A stretch of DNA of 64,000 nucleotides from Maribacter vaceletii (GCF_003634105.1 NZ_RBIQ01000007.1:1723735-1787734), one strand, 5' to 3'. Shown: positions 51,763-61,784, numbered from the stretch's first letter. Program-made: numbers and translations. Notes: generated by a model not told the origin, from the sequence alone.

Positions 51763-54486
51763 TTATTTTTTAGATTTATTAAATCGGTAATAAAAGAAGA
51801 TTATAACTATTGCCATAAAGGGGATTAAAACCCAAATCCAATTAAAGGTATTGTTTTCTATGGGCGCGTTATCGCCAATAACAATTAAACCAGCCCAGTA
51901 AGAAGGTGTTAGGGTGGTTCTATACTTCTTAATATAATTAATTTTAGCATTTTGCATAGCAGCCGACTTGGTTAACCCTTGCTCTAGACCATTATAAAAT
52001 TCTAGCATAATATCTTTACTAGATTTATCATTAATAGTCCATAAAGACGATACGACACTTTTTGCTCCAGAATGGAAAAATCCTCTGGCAAGACTCATAA
52101 CACCCTCTCCTTTTTTAAGCTCACCAATAGAAGTGTTACAAGCACTCAAAACCACCATGTCTGCTTGGTTTTTTGTGGCGTATATTTCCTTTAAGAATAA
52201 TTTTTCATCACTAAATGCAATCCAGGGATTTCCGTCCTCGCCAGCATCTGCATGGGTAGATAGGTGTATTATTTTATAGTTATTAAGTAAAGGAAGTAAC
52301 TTAGATTTGGAGGCAGTAGTATCTAATAGAATATCACCTTGGTATAGTTTATGGATACCACGGACTTCATCTCCACTAAAAACAAGTTTTGGTAGTTTTA
52401 AATTGGTAAATGTAATAGGAGCTATACCAAGTAATTTTTTTTCGGCATTGGTTGTAATTTCTTTTTTAGCATTTAAATAGGACATAGAGTAGGCGTATTG
52501 TATTTCAGCATCTTCAATTAAATAGGTGCTTTTGTCTACGTTAGTTACTAATGCCTCCAATGGAATTTGTTGTAAACTATAATCCGAAATTATGGTTACT
52601 TTTTTTCCTTGGATATTTTCATAAATAGAAGAAGGAATTAAGGTTTTAAAAACGGTATTAGAAAGGGTATTGTAGCGCGCTATTTTTTCTTTGTTTGCAG
52701 TTATATCCGTTAGAAGGCCATAGAGCTCAATTATTTTTGTATTTAGACTTTCAACGTTTTCAATTTTAAATAGTATAGTTTTTTCCAAAGTACTTAAGAG
52801 ACCATAGCCTTGTTCTTTGTTCATAATATACTGTAGTACAACTTCTTCTTTAGAAATACAGGTTTCTTTAAAATTTTGAAAAGAAAGTACATCTACTTTT
52901 TTGTTAAGGTTTGCATATTTAGGAAAGGCTAAAGAAACAGAATCTACAAAAGATTCATAAGCTTGTTTGTGCTTATAAATGCTGTTTTTAAGTGTATTTA
53001 CGGTGCTGTCTGTTTGGCTTTCCGTAATCTGTAACTCATTTTCAGATAAATAAATGTTCTGTTTTAATGTATACTCTTGCTTAAGTAGGTTTTTGGGTAG
53101 TTGCGCCATTTCTTTAGAAACATCTTCTAATAAGAGTAGTGCTTTGTTACGCTCCATTAAACGAAAAGCTTCTTGGGGTTTGTCTAATAAATGACAAACT
53201 TCTACCGCTTTCATATATAAGGATGCTCCTTTTTCTCTCCAAAACAATTTAGATTGGTATTCCGTATTTCCTGTACGGATAATATCTACCAACTGATCCG
53301 CCAATGTAAACGTTTTTAGTGCATTTATAAGATGCGATTTTTGCTTGTTATATTTATAATAGGCTAACCAACCATTGGCTTTGGTAATAATATGGTTTAG
53401 CAAAAAAACCTTTTCTGCTGCCAATTCTAAATCTTGTGTGGTAAGAAGGCCATCGTATAGAACTTCTTTTTTATGCGTTGCCATTACCATTGCTTTTTGG
53501 TAATAGAAAAGTGCTTTTTTAAATTGGTTTTGTTTTAAATAGAGGTCTCCTAAATTTTCATAGGAATCTGTGAAATTGTTGTCATACGAAATTGCTTTTT
53601 TTAAATTAAATAAGGCATTATTATAATCTTCGATTCTAATTTGTGACAAGCCTAAACTGCTATAGATAAAAGCCATTTCATCTGGGTAAAGATTTATGGA
53701 ATCATTTATAACTTTTTTGTGGTGAGCAATGGCATTAGTGTAATATCCTAGTCTTAATAATAAATTTCCTTTTAATTGGTTTATTTTGTTTTTATAAAAG
53801 GTGTCATTATTGTTTGTTTTTTTTAGAATTTTATCTGCATTACTTAAGTTTAACAGAATATCAGCAGCATATTGTTTCATCCCCATTTGCGAAAACACAT
53901 TGGCTTTTAAGATATATACATTAGCTATACTTATTTTTTCTCTATTGTTAAGGATAGTATTAGAATTGTAATGTGTAGTATAAGCGTTAAATCTATCTAA
54001 TGCTTTGTAAAAGTCGCCAAGGTACATATAGATTTTGCCTAAATCTAAATTCGCTTTTTGAATAAGGCGAGTATCTTTTCCAGTAGTAATTAGTAGTAGA
54101 AAAAAATCAATAGCCTCATACAAATCATTATTTAAATAATTAAAATGCCCTAGATTAAATAGTGTTTTTTCTAAAGAACTTTTTTTTAAACTTGGGAGTT
54201 TCTTTTTTATGTCATAGGCTTTATGGGCATATACTAAAGCATTATCTAAGTCCTCTTGATTTTCAGAATCCCACCAATTTTCTAAAAACCATTTGCTTGC
54301 TAAATCGTGGTAAAAATCGGCTAGTAATTCGGTAGGTTGTTCTTGATTTCGTAGGCTTAAAAGAGAATCTATTTGATGCTCTTTTTCCTCTATGGAAATA
54401 TCACTATCTATAATATGTAATAAAGCATCATCTTGTGCAGAACAAAATGCAGTTATTAGGAAGGCTATAAGGAAAAAAGGTTTCAT
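51763..54486 (-). CDS. Membrane-anchored TPR-CHAT caspase-like protease
   Basis: 907 residues. Signal peptide (MKPFFLIAFLITAFCSAQ), about 8 TPR-type repeats (for example NLGDLYLKQNQFKKALFYYQ), a linker with coiled coil near LLLEDVSKEMAQ, then a C-terminal CHAT domain with the catalytic His745 in HLSTHADAGEDG and Cys783 in VVLSACNTSIGELKKGEG. A last helix (883-903, WIWVLIPFMAIVIIFFYYRF) leaves a short basic cytoplasmic tail. This topology puts the caspase-like site in the periplasm. CHAT proteins are proteases activated by TPR ligands; here a plausible target is the periplasmic part of the anti-sigma protein. Confidence 0.9.
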   Translation of the reverse strand: MKPFFLIAFLITAFCSAQDDALLHIIDSDISIEEKEHQIDSLLSLRNQEQPTELLADFYHDLASKWFLENWWDSENQEDLDNALVYAHKAYDIKKKLPSLKKSSLEKTLFNLGHFNYLNNDLYEAIDFFLLLITTGKDTRLIQKANLDLGKIYMYLGDFYKALDRFNAYTTHYNSNTILNNREKISIANVYILKANVFSQMGMKQYAADILLNLSNADKILKKTNNNDTFYKNKINQLKGNLLLRLGYYTNAIAHHKKVINDSINLYPDEMAFIYSSLGLSQIRIEDYNNALFNLKKAISYDNNFTDSYENLGDLYLKQNQFKKALFYYQKAMVMATHKKEVLYDGLLTTQDLELAAEKVFLLNHIITKANGWLAYYKYNKQKSHLINALKTFTLADQLVDIIRTGNTEYQSKLFWREKGASLYMKAVEVCHLLDKPQEAFRLMERNKALLLLEDVSKEMAQLPKNLLKQEYTLKQNIYLSENELQITESQTDSTVNTLKNSIYKHKQAYESFVDSVSLAFPKYANLNKKVDVLSFQNFKETCISKEEVVLQYIMNKEQGYGLLSTLEKTILFKIENVESLNTKIIELYGLLTDITANKEKIARYNTLSNTVFKTLIPSSIYENIQGKKVTIISDYSLQQIPLEALVTNVDKSTYLIEDAEIQYAYSMSYLNAKKEITTNAEKKLLGIAPITFTNLKLPKLVFSGDEVRGIHKLYQGDILLDTTASKSKLLPLLNNYKIIHLSTHADAGEDGNPWIAFSDEKLFLKEIYATKNQADMVVLSACNTSIGELKKGEGVMSLARGFFHSGAKSVVSSLWTINDKSSKDIMLEFYNGLEQGLTKSAAMQNAKINYIKKYRTTLTPSYWAGLIVIGDNAPIENNTFNWIWVLIPFMAIVIIFFYYRFNKSKK

Positions 54487-55080
54487 TTTTTAAAGATAGG
54501 AAAGTATTTACTTTGCTCTATAGGTGTGGCTAATTTTTCTATTCTCGATACATCCTGAATCAGGTTCAGGACACTCGAAGGCACGAAAAATTAGTTTTCA
54601 AGGATTCTCGATATAATTTTATAGAGGTCTGGAGATAGTTGCCTAAATTACAGCTCAAATTTTTTGTAAATGTTAGGGAGAGCGAAGTCGAAGTCTATTT
54701 AGAACTAACGAATAGTTCTCGACTCCGCTCGAACTGACATGTGAATCTTTTAAAAGACATAATTACCATCCGTTGAGGATATTTACTGTTGCGTATTTAT
54801 CTACTGATCTCTATAATTTTACCCGAAAAAGTACTTGAATGGACGAAAAATTGACTTTAAAGTAGTTTTCGATACATTTTTTGATGCATTTCATTACAAA
54901 AAAACCTCGAAGGGACGTTTTAGATATTTCTTGTAGTTTGTTAATCCGTCCGTTCGAGTGAAATTCTGAAAGAATTTTGTATCGAGAACCTACGGATGTA
55001 AACGAAACGTTCATTAGAGGGTAAAAAACAAAAAATCCCACAAATACATGCGGGATTTTAAAATATAGAGTAGATGTTTA
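54487..55080. other. 594-nt intergenic repeat-rich region
   Basis: No believable gene (one 76-codon frame at 54811-55041 has no family resemblance and lies in repeat-like DNA). It contains dyad DNA such as GAGCGAAGTCGAA with CTCGACTCCGCTC (54681-54733) and CTCGAxxxx-type fragments, of the sort dispersed in flavobacterial genomes. A terminator for the protease gene sits at its right end. Confidence 0.55.
55032..55059 (-). terminator. Terminator of the S8 protease gene
   Basis: AAAATCCC-A-CA / TG-C-GGGATTTT stem with an 8-nt loop, 21 nt after the stop. Confidence 0.8.
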
Positions 55081-56352
55081 TTATCGTATTATTCTTCCAG
55101 AATGTATAGAATCATTTAATGCCGGAACAGAAGTAGCGGTACTCAAAAATTGATTTTTAAGGTCTACTGGGCTAGGTTTACCATTGTTAATGTAATATTC
55201 GGATACCAATGCCGAAACACGAGCAGCGGAATAGGAAGTTCCTTTTAAATCAACATCTGTAAGACCATCAACGCTTATGGTATACCCCTCAAAAGGGACA
55301 GCTACATCTATACTTAATTTTCCGTAGTTAGATTCTGGATGCATATTAAAATCACTTCCATTTTCTATAGTACCACCAACGGCTAAAATATTCTCGGCAG
55401 TAAAGCCAGAAGGGAAATGGCGTACATTACTAGTGTCCGCATCTATACCTTCATTACCAGCAGAAGCGACAAAAAGCATATCATTTTGCAATTCCCCAAT
55501 CATAGTGCTTAAAAGTCCATCGTTTTCAAACAATTCTTTTTCTATGGTGCCACCAAAACTAGTATTTACTATATGTATAGTACCACCTTCTTGCTGTACA
55601 CGTTGTAAATACCCTATAGCACAGACAATATCCCAAAGCGAACCTTCTCCATTTTCATTAAATGCCTGTATGGGCATTATACGATAACCAATACTCTTCT
55701 CCTCTAAAGTGGAAGTTATTAGTTTTGTCACATAGGTGCCATGACCATTTAAGTCTAATGAAGTGCCAGAGTTATCTATAAAATTCCATCCAGAAGTATG
55801 GGTGTGTTCTGGATCTTCTGGTTCGCAATCTGGGGCACCAGGATCTTGGTATAAAGTACCCCCAGATTCAAAAAATCGGCGATAATCAATTCCAGTATCT
55901 ATAACCGCAATAGTAACGGCTTCAGGTTCTGTAGTATTGGATGTGAATTGAATAATATCTGAAGGGATAATAGCATCCGGAACCTCAAAGTCCGTCACTG
56001 TTGGTAAGCTAAAAGAAAATTGGTAATCGCCTTCCGCTCTTCCTCGTTCCCTTTCTCTTAAGCCTCTGACAGCATTTTCTACATCTAATACATTTGGGTC
56101 TATACCCCATAATTCTATATTCTCATTACCGCAATCGCATTTTTTAAAATTAGTAACATTAGATTCGTTTCTAATAGTAATACGTTCTTCTTCGGTTACA
56201 GAAGCATCAAACCTAACAATCATTTGATCGGGAGAAATGGTTACTGTTGGGTCGTGGTTTTCATTTTGCGGTTCTTGGTTGTCATCATCAGAATTACAAG
56301 CTTGTAGTATAAGCAGTATCGTAATAGATAAGACATGAATAATCTTTTTCAT
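55081..56352 (-). CDS. Subtilisin-like (S8) lipoprotein protease
   Basis: 423 residues. Lipobox (SITILLILQAC), an acidic linker and an inhibitor-like N-terminal region (MIVRFDASVTEEERITIRNE), then the S8 catalytic triad: Asp in AVIDTGIDYRRF, His in LNGHGTYVTKL, and Ser in LKGTSYSAARVSAL. All three residues are intact. It is a probable secreted protease anchored by lipid, and is driven by promoter site 7. It could feed into the sigma/CHAT pathway. Confidence 0.9.
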   Translation of the reverse strand: MKKIIHVLSITILLILQACNSDDDNQEPQNENHDPTVTISPDQMIVRFDASVTEEERITIRNESNVTNFKKCDCGNENIELWGIDPNVLDVENAVRGLRERERGRAEGDYQFSFSLPTVTDFEVPDAIIPSDIIQFTSNTTEPEAVTIAVIDTGIDYRRFFESGGTLYQDPGAPDCEPEDPEHTHTSGWNFIDNSGTSLDLNGHGTYVTKLITSTLEEKSIGYRIMPIQAFNENGEGSLWDIVCAIGYLQRVQQEGGTIHIVNTSFGGTIEKELFENDGLLSTMIGELQNDMLFVASAGNEGIDADTSNVRHFPSGFTAENILAVGGTIENGSDFNMHPESNYGKLSIDVAVPFEGYTISVDGLTDVDLKGTSYSAARVSALVSEYYINNGKPSPVDLKNQFLSTATSVPALNDSIHSGRIIR

Positions 56353-56376
56353 TATATGATTTTAAAGGTGTTTTTT

Positions 56377-56406
56377 ATTAATGTTGATTAATTGGAAAGG
56401 TTAACA
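56377..56406 (-). promoter_or_regulatory. TGTTAACC-15-CATTAAT promoter (S8 protease gene)
   Basis: Minus strand: TGTTAACC (56406-56399), 15 nt, CATTAAT (56383-56377); 24 nt to the start. Member 7; its last base differs from CATTAAA. Confidence 0.75.
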
Positions 56407-56425
56407 TTTTTAATATTAAAAAAAA

Positions 56426-57124
56426 TTACTTAGTATACTTTGTAAGCTCTGTACGGCTCATTAGATCCCCATTCTTTTTGTAAGTCTCGTTTTTTACCAT
56501 ACCAACACCCTCTGCTAACCATAATTTAGAAGACATTTCAATAGTTGCTCCCATAGTTTTAGAAGTGGTCTTCTCAGAAACTATATAACAAGTATACGTA
56601 CCTGCAACTGTAGTTATACTTTCTTTAGCTAGAACCTTGCGGTTAGTCATGTCTACGGATATAGACATGTCCATGCCACTCATATTCATATTAATAGTAA
56701 CATTGGCATCTTTAAGTTCTTTACCAACTTCTAAGTTATTAGGTACTTCTATGTCATTACCTGAAATTTCCATTTTCATGCCCATGCTTTCATACTGTTT
56801 CATCATCGCAGCTGGGAATAATGATTTATAGTCAATGCTTACCATATTATTTTCACAAGTATAGGTATAACTTGTTTTATAATTTTCTTTTCCTTTTTTA
56901 TCACTTAATGCTAAATTTAAAGTGGCTTTTGTAGCAGAACCTTCCGAAGAAACAGAAGAGATACTATAGGTAGTAATGCCCTCTACTTTTCCTTTTTTAT
57001 TGTAATTGGTATATTCAAAAGAGGAACCCTCTTTCATTGGGTAATATTTACTGCAATTATCTTGTGCATTTGTATAGAAAAAAGCACAAAGAATACAGAT
57101 AAGTAATGCGGTAATTTTTTTCAT
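56426..57124 (-). CDS. DUF3108-like secreted protein
   Basis: 232 residues with a signal peptide (ALLICILCAFFYTNAQ). The body reads YPMKEGSSFEYTNYNKKGKV and KLWLAEGVGMVKNETYKKNG, the pattern of DUF3108-like/TapB-type proteins, which have a lipocalin-like fold. It starts 2 nt after the OmpA gene, so the two are co-transcribed and probably act together at the envelope. Confidence 0.7.
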   Translation of the reverse strand: MKKITALLICILCAFFYTNAQDNCSKYYPMKEGSSFEYTNYNKKGKVEGITTYSISSVSSEGSATKATLNLALSDKKGKENYKTSYTYTCENNMVSIDYKSLFPAAMMKQYESMGMKMEISGNDIEVPNNLEVGKELKDANVTINMNMSGMDMSISVDMTNRKVLAKESITTVAGTYTCYIVSEKTTSKTMGATIEMSSKLWLAEGVGMVKNETYKKNGDLMSRTELTKYTK

Positions 57125-57126
57125 TT

Positions 57127-58446
57127 TTATAGTTTTATAAATTCTACTCTTCTATTTTGGGCTTTGCCGTCGGCAGTGTTATTATCTCCAACGGGTTCGG
57201 TTGCTCCTTTTCCTGCCGTAGTTAATCGGTCGGCAGATACATTATATATAGTTACAAGTGCATTTTTTATAGCTTCTGCTCGTTTTTTAGAAAGCTTCAT
57301 ATTGGTATCTGCTTTCCCATCAGAATCGGTATGACCTACAATTTTTAAATTTAAATTGTTTTCTTGCGCCATCACCTGATATATTTGACGAATTATACCC
57401 ATAGATTGGGGTTGTATGGTAGCAGAACCACTATCAAACAAAATACCATTAGTAGATATTTTTCCTTCTGCAATTAATTTTCTTCTTAAATCTACACCAC
57501 CTTCTGCAATTTTTAAATTTCGAATAAAAACTTTATCCACGCCATCTCTAAAATTAAAAGGAGAAAATTTAACAGAGGTAATATCGGCTTTTGGTAGTAG
57601 TCTTGGAATATCCACATATTTAGTTTCATTTATCCATAAGCGAACACGTTGTTTATTAATTGCCATAGAAATATGAGCTTCCTTTTGTATGGTTTTACGA
57701 ATGTCTAAGTCTAAAGAATTTCGCATCGTTCTTTTTCCATTACTCCAAGATTCTATAACCATTCCTATTTCTATAAACTGGCACATTGGAATTTCAATAA
57801 TGGCAGTATTTTTCTTAGTGGTAAAACCATTATTATCATCTAAATAAATACCAAAAATAGTAGTAGAGGAAGTTTTTTGGTCTAATCCTGTGGTTAAAAA
57901 ATCGAACTCAATAGTAAATTCTTCAGGCAAATTTGGAGTGTCTGGAATATAGTAGGTACCCCGACCAGATTTTAATTCCATCCATTTATTGCGATTTTCT
58001 CCCATAGTAACCACTTCGCCACTACCATTACTATTCCACTTTGCAGGAAAATCACCAGGAAAATCATTGGCTAAATCGTCATATAAAAGAACTTTGTCTC
58101 CAGGAACAAAATCAAATTTTCTATATACTTCAATGGCTGGGTCAGAAGAAGAACTTTGGATACTAATTTCAGAAGAATTTTCAGAGGAAGAATCTTGATT
58201 TGTTTTCGTCTGTTTTTTTTTCTTTGGAGCTTTCTTTTTCTTAGTTCCAGGTTCAAAAATACTATCTAATGCTTGGTCTGTTTTTTGTTCAGTTTCTTTT
58301 TCTACTCTTTTTTCAACAGCTCTCTCTGCAGCTTTTTCTGCTCTTTTTCCTAAGTTTTTTAAAAATTGACTATTAGCATTTAAAGAGAATAGACAGATAG
58401 TAAGAAGTGTAAAAATGAATTTTATTTTTTTTGATGACGTTTTCAT
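57127..58446 (-). CDS. OmpA-family protein
   Basis: 439 residues. Signal peptide (FIFTLLTICLFSLNANSQ), a charged coiled N-terminal region (AEKAAERAVEKRVEKETEQK), a jelly-roll/LamG-like middle region, and a C-terminal OmpA domain with LKIVGHTDSDGKADTNMKLS and KGATEPVGDNN for peptidoglycan binding. It ties the outer surface to the wall. Promoter: site 8; operon with the DUF3108-like gene. Confidence 0.88.
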   Translation of the reverse strand: MKTSSKKIKFIFTLLTICLFSLNANSQFLKNLGKRAEKAAERAVEKRVEKETEQKTDQALDSIFEPGTKKKKAPKKKKQTKTNQDSSSENSSEISIQSSSSDPAIEVYRKFDFVPGDKVLLYDDLANDFPGDFPAKWNSNGSGEVVTMGENRNKWMELKSGRGTYYIPDTPNLPEEFTIEFDFLTTGLDQKTSSTTIFGIYLDDNNGFTTKKNTAIIEIPMCQFIEIGMVIESWSNGKRTMRNSLDLDIRKTIQKEAHISMAINKQRVRLWINETKYVDIPRLLPKADITSVKFSPFNFRDGVDKVFIRNLKIAEGGVDLRRKLIAEGKISTNGILFDSGSATIQPQSMGIIRQIYQVMAQENNLNLKIVGHTDSDGKADTNMKLSKKRAEAIKNALVTIYNVSADRLTTAGKGATEPVGDNNTADGKAQNRRVEFIKL

Positions 58447-58462
58447 TATAGTTGTTTGCCTA

Positions 58463-58492
58463 TTTTATGTAAGCAAAATACAAAGGTTAACA
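58463..58492 (-). promoter_or_regulatory. TGTTAACC-15-CATAAAA promoter (OmpA operon)
   Basis: Minus strand: TGTTAACC (58492-58485), 15 nt, CATAAAA (58469-58463); 16 nt to the start. Member 8. Confidence 0.8.
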
Positions 58493-58572
58493 TCTTAAAA
58501 GTTTAAATTTTTTACAAACGTATTATAAGGCTGTGTTTTTGGTAGTATAATAAGTATACTTGGTAAATAATA

Positions 58573-61032
58573 TTATTGAATTTGATACACCACAATAGAG
58601 TTATCCAGGTCTTTGGTAACTAAATCTGGTTTTTTATCCCCATCCATATCAGTAAGGTCAATAGCGCTGGTGCCAAAAATGGGAAAGTTAGGAATGGGCC
58701 TAGCTTGACTATCAAACAAGTAAATGTTTTGATTTTGAATGTCCGTAATACTAATGTACATTTTGTTATTTACTAAGAATATTTGGGGTTTGTCATAAAC
58801 ACCTAAATCTAAAGTAACCTTCTTTCCTTTAATACTTAAGGTATTATCATTCATATAAACCAAAGACCTAGAAGTGGTTACTAAGCCGTGGTCTTTTACA
58901 AGTGCTAATTGGGTTTTTGTATCTTTTCCGTTAACATCTATTTGGTGTAGTGTGCCATCAATATCTGTAGTATTGAATCTATCTTTATAAGCATAAACTT
59001 CGTTTTCAGAAAAATCTATTTTACCTTTTACTTTTACACGTTCTTTTCCAATACGGTTTACTATTTTAAGTTTTCCTCCTTCTAATTTAAAAACTAAATA
59101 GTCTTTGTTTTTAATAATAAAATGTTTTGGAGCGGAAAGGATATTATTAGAAGCTTTGGTATACTTAAAGCCTTTTACAATTTTGCCTTTAGAGTTGTAC
59201 ATAAATACTCTTTTCCCTTGGGTAACTACAAAGCGGTATTCTTTTTTATTCTCATAGTCAAAAACAGCTAAAGGGTTTAGACTGCCATCTTTAAAATCCA
59301 TAGTAAAAGGAGCAACCTCTTTACCATTACGATCTAAAATTAAAAATTGGTTTGTTGTTGTAAAAGCCAATTGCAAACGCTTGTTTTTGTATATATCTAC
59401 TTGATGAATTTTTCCTTGGATAGCACTATTTAACTGTTTTTTCCATAGAATTTGCCCTGTTGTAGCTATAAGATAAAGTACATTATTAATATCCTGAACA
59501 ACTATTTCCTTCTTTTTAGTAGTGTGATTTGTTACAAATTGCGGCCCCATAGAAATATCACTTTCTAGTTGCAAAGAGAAAAGTGGCGAAACACTAGTAC
59601 GGGTATTATTTTCAACAATAGGTGTTATAGAAATATTTGTATGAAAAAACTTTTTATCTGCTACAGTTTGTATTCCAAAAGCATAATCAGAAAACTTTGC
59701 CTTTTTAAAATCGTTGTAAAAAGAAGTGGTGCAATATTTAGCGATACTGTTTTTTATGTTTTTCTCATCAGATATATACAAAGAAGTAGCTTCTTCCGCT
59801 AGAGTATTGTTTACAGAAGTGTACACATTATTATTGGTATACGTTGCATTATTTTTATAGCTATTAATTATAGTTTGGAGTGTATTTTTATTTGATGAGA
59901 AAATAAAAGAATTTTCTAATACGGTACAATAAGAAGCTTTGTAATTATTAATGAGAGGATTAAGGCAATTGTTTAATAGGGTATTGTTTTTAAGAGCTAA
60001 AATTTCATTTCCCTGATAATCTATAGATTCTTTTTTATTGGCATTTAAATACTCATAAATGTTTTCAGAACCATAGGTGTTAAGCACAATAGCTTTTTCT
60101 TTATTAAGGTGTATGTATCCTATTTCTTCTACCGTATTAAACAAAGAATCTAGAGGCGTAGAACGGTCTAAAAATAATTGCTGATTTTTAGAAAAGGTAG
60201 AATATGCATCAAAAGTGTAAGACTCTATTGCATTTGCACTACTAGGAGCAAAAGATGCAATTGTATTTTTTAATGCATTTGTATTCTTAAATAGGTTTAA
60301 AAAATTAGGAATAGAGTCATTTGCAATACTTATACCACTTATATGTATACTTTTTGGATTTAAGGTTACATCTACAGATAACCAATCTGCATAATTAGAA
60401 ATAGAAAAAGAAGAAGTGTCTTTAAGTAGGGGAGTAAGTATAGAATTTACATTGTTTATGTTAGCTATTATAACGGCCGATTTGTTCTGATTGGGAACGC
60501 TCAGTAATTTTTCAAGAACAGGGTTTACACTTAAATTATTTTGCTTTCTTAGTAGGTTTTCTAATAAAATTTCAGAGGAACTTATAATAGATGCTTTAGC
60601 AATTTTAAGAGTAAAAAAAGAAGCATCTCTATAGACATGCTTTTCTATTATTTTATTTTCATAGGAAATAGAATGTATAGAGTCTCTTGCGGTAGTATCT
60701 ATACTAAGACTATCTATTTGCTCAGTTATATATAGGAATTCAAAATTTTCTTTTCCTAATTCAGTAAAACTTAAAATACCATTGGTGTTGCTTGTTATAT
60801 ATTTTAAAGGAATTACTTTATTTTTTGTTTTTGAGAATGCCTTCCAAGATTTCATTTTAGAAATAAAATCGTTAGTGTTTAGTTGATTTTTTAAAGAGTC
60901 TAAGTTGTTTATTTTAATTAGGATAGATGCGTTATCAGGAACATAACTCAGTAAAGAATGCGTAGTAGAAGCTTCTTGAGAACAACCAAGAAATAGTATA
61001 AAAGCTAGAATAATTAAAATCTTAAATCTCAT
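58573..61032 (-). CDS. Large lipoprotein with C-terminal beta-propeller
   Basis: 819 residues. Lipobox (IILAFILFLGC) then about 500 residues with no recognised domain (Asn/Ser-rich) and a C-terminal propeller (ILWKKQLNSAIQGKIHQVDI; NKKEYRFVVTQGKRVFMYN; LTDMDGDKKPDLVTKDLDNS). The last block matches the FG-GAP/VCBS-type calcium-binding DxDGDxxPD. It does not carry the TGTTAACC promoter. It precedes rnhB by 31 nt on the other side, so they may be co-transcribed. Confidence 0.72.
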   Translation of the reverse strand: MRFKILIILAFILFLGCSQEASTTHSLLSYVPDNASILIKINNLDSLKNQLNTNDFISKMKSWKAFSKTKNKVIPLKYITSNTNGILSFTELGKENFEFLYITEQIDSLSIDTTARDSIHSISYENKIIEKHVYRDASFFTLKIAKASIISSSEILLENLLRKQNNLSVNPVLEKLLSVPNQNKSAVIIANINNVNSILTPLLKDTSSFSISNYADWLSVDVTLNPKSIHISGISIANDSIPNFLNLFKNTNALKNTIASFAPSSANAIESYTFDAYSTFSKNQQLFLDRSTPLDSLFNTVEEIGYIHLNKEKAIVLNTYGSENIYEYLNANKKESIDYQGNEILALKNNTLLNNCLNPLINNYKASYCTVLENSFIFSSNKNTLQTIINSYKNNATYTNNNVYTSVNNTLAEEATSLYISDEKNIKNSIAKYCTTSFYNDFKKAKFSDYAFGIQTVADKKFFHTNISITPIVENNTRTSVSPLFSLQLESDISMGPQFVTNHTTKKKEIVVQDINNVLYLIATTGQILWKKQLNSAIQGKIHQVDIYKNKRLQLAFTTTNQFLILDRNGKEVAPFTMDFKDGSLNPLAVFDYENKKEYRFVVTQGKRVFMYNSKGKIVKGFKYTKASNNILSAPKHFIIKNKDYLVFKLEGGKLKIVNRIGKERVKVKGKIDFSENEVYAYKDRFNTTDIDGTLHQIDVNGKDTKTQLALVKDHGLVTTSRSLVYMNDNTLSIKGKKVTLDLGVYDKPQIFLVNNKMYISITDIQNQNIYLFDSQARPIPNFPIFGTSAIDLTDMDGDKKPDLVTKDLDNSIVVYQIQ

Positions 61033-61063
61033 GTAAGGTTACTTTACAACAAAGTTATAATTT

Positions 61064-61660
61064 TTAAGGTTTTACAACTATCTGCTCTGGTAATTGTCTA
61101 AAACTTTTTCTGTGGTATTTGGTTATGCCGAATTTTCTAATTGCTTCTCTATGCTCTTTTGTAGGATAGCCTTTATTTTTTTTCCAATTATACATCGGGA
61201 ATTCTTCATGAATTTTATCCATATAATCGTCTCTGTAGGTTTTTGCAAGAACAGATGCCGCGGCAATGCGCATAAATTTACTATCCCCTTTTATAATACA
61301 TTCATGCGTAAAATGTTTATAAGGTTTAAATTTATTGCCGTCTACAATAATAAATTCAGATAAGGTTTGTAATTGGCCAATAGATTCATGCATGGCCAAG
61401 ATGGAGGCATTTAAAATATTTATTTCATCAATTTTAGTAGGATGTATATGTGTTACACCAAAAGAAATAGCAGTTGCTTCTAAAATTGGGCGTAATTCTA
61501 CTCTCTTTTTTTCTGATAATTGTTTAGAATCGTTTAGAATACTATTAGAAAAACCATCAGGTAATACTATAGCAGCAGCAGTAACTGGCCCGGCAAGACA
61601 ACCTCTTCCGGCTTCATCGGTTCCTATTTCATCATGAAATTTAAAAATATTGGTAAGCAA
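61064..61660 (-). CDS. rnhB: Ribonuclease HII
   Basis: 198 residues. Removes ribonucleotides from DNA and RNA-DNA hybrids. The active-site motif [20 protein letters not shown] (Asp/Glu pair) and [20 protein letters not shown] carry the acidic residues of the DEDD set. Starts with an ATG at 61660. It lies directly upstream of the propeller lipoprotein on the same strand. Confidence 0.95.
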   Translation of the reverse strand: MLTNIFKFHDEIGTDEAGRGCLAGPVTAAAIVLPDGFSNSILNDSKQLSEKKRVELRPILEATAISFGVTHIHPTKIDEINILNASILAMHESIGQLQTLSEFIIVDGNKFKPYKHFTHECIIKGDSKFMRIAAASVLAKTYRDDYMDKIHEEFPMYNWKKNKGYPTKEHREAIRKFGITKYHRKSFRQLPEQIVVKP

Positions 61661-61784
61661 AAGAATATATAAAATATAAGATTATAGCTTACTAAAATAC
61701 TAACAAGAGGCGAATTTTAAGATTTAAAGTTCATTAATTTTGATTTACATGAAAACTTTCACATTTCATTAGGAACAAAAAAAT

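Noticed and set aside
54811..55041. 76-codon minus-strand open frame (MGFFVFYPLMNVSF...)
   Set aside because: It lies in repeat-like, non-coding DNA, has no family resemblance and no ribosome-binding context.
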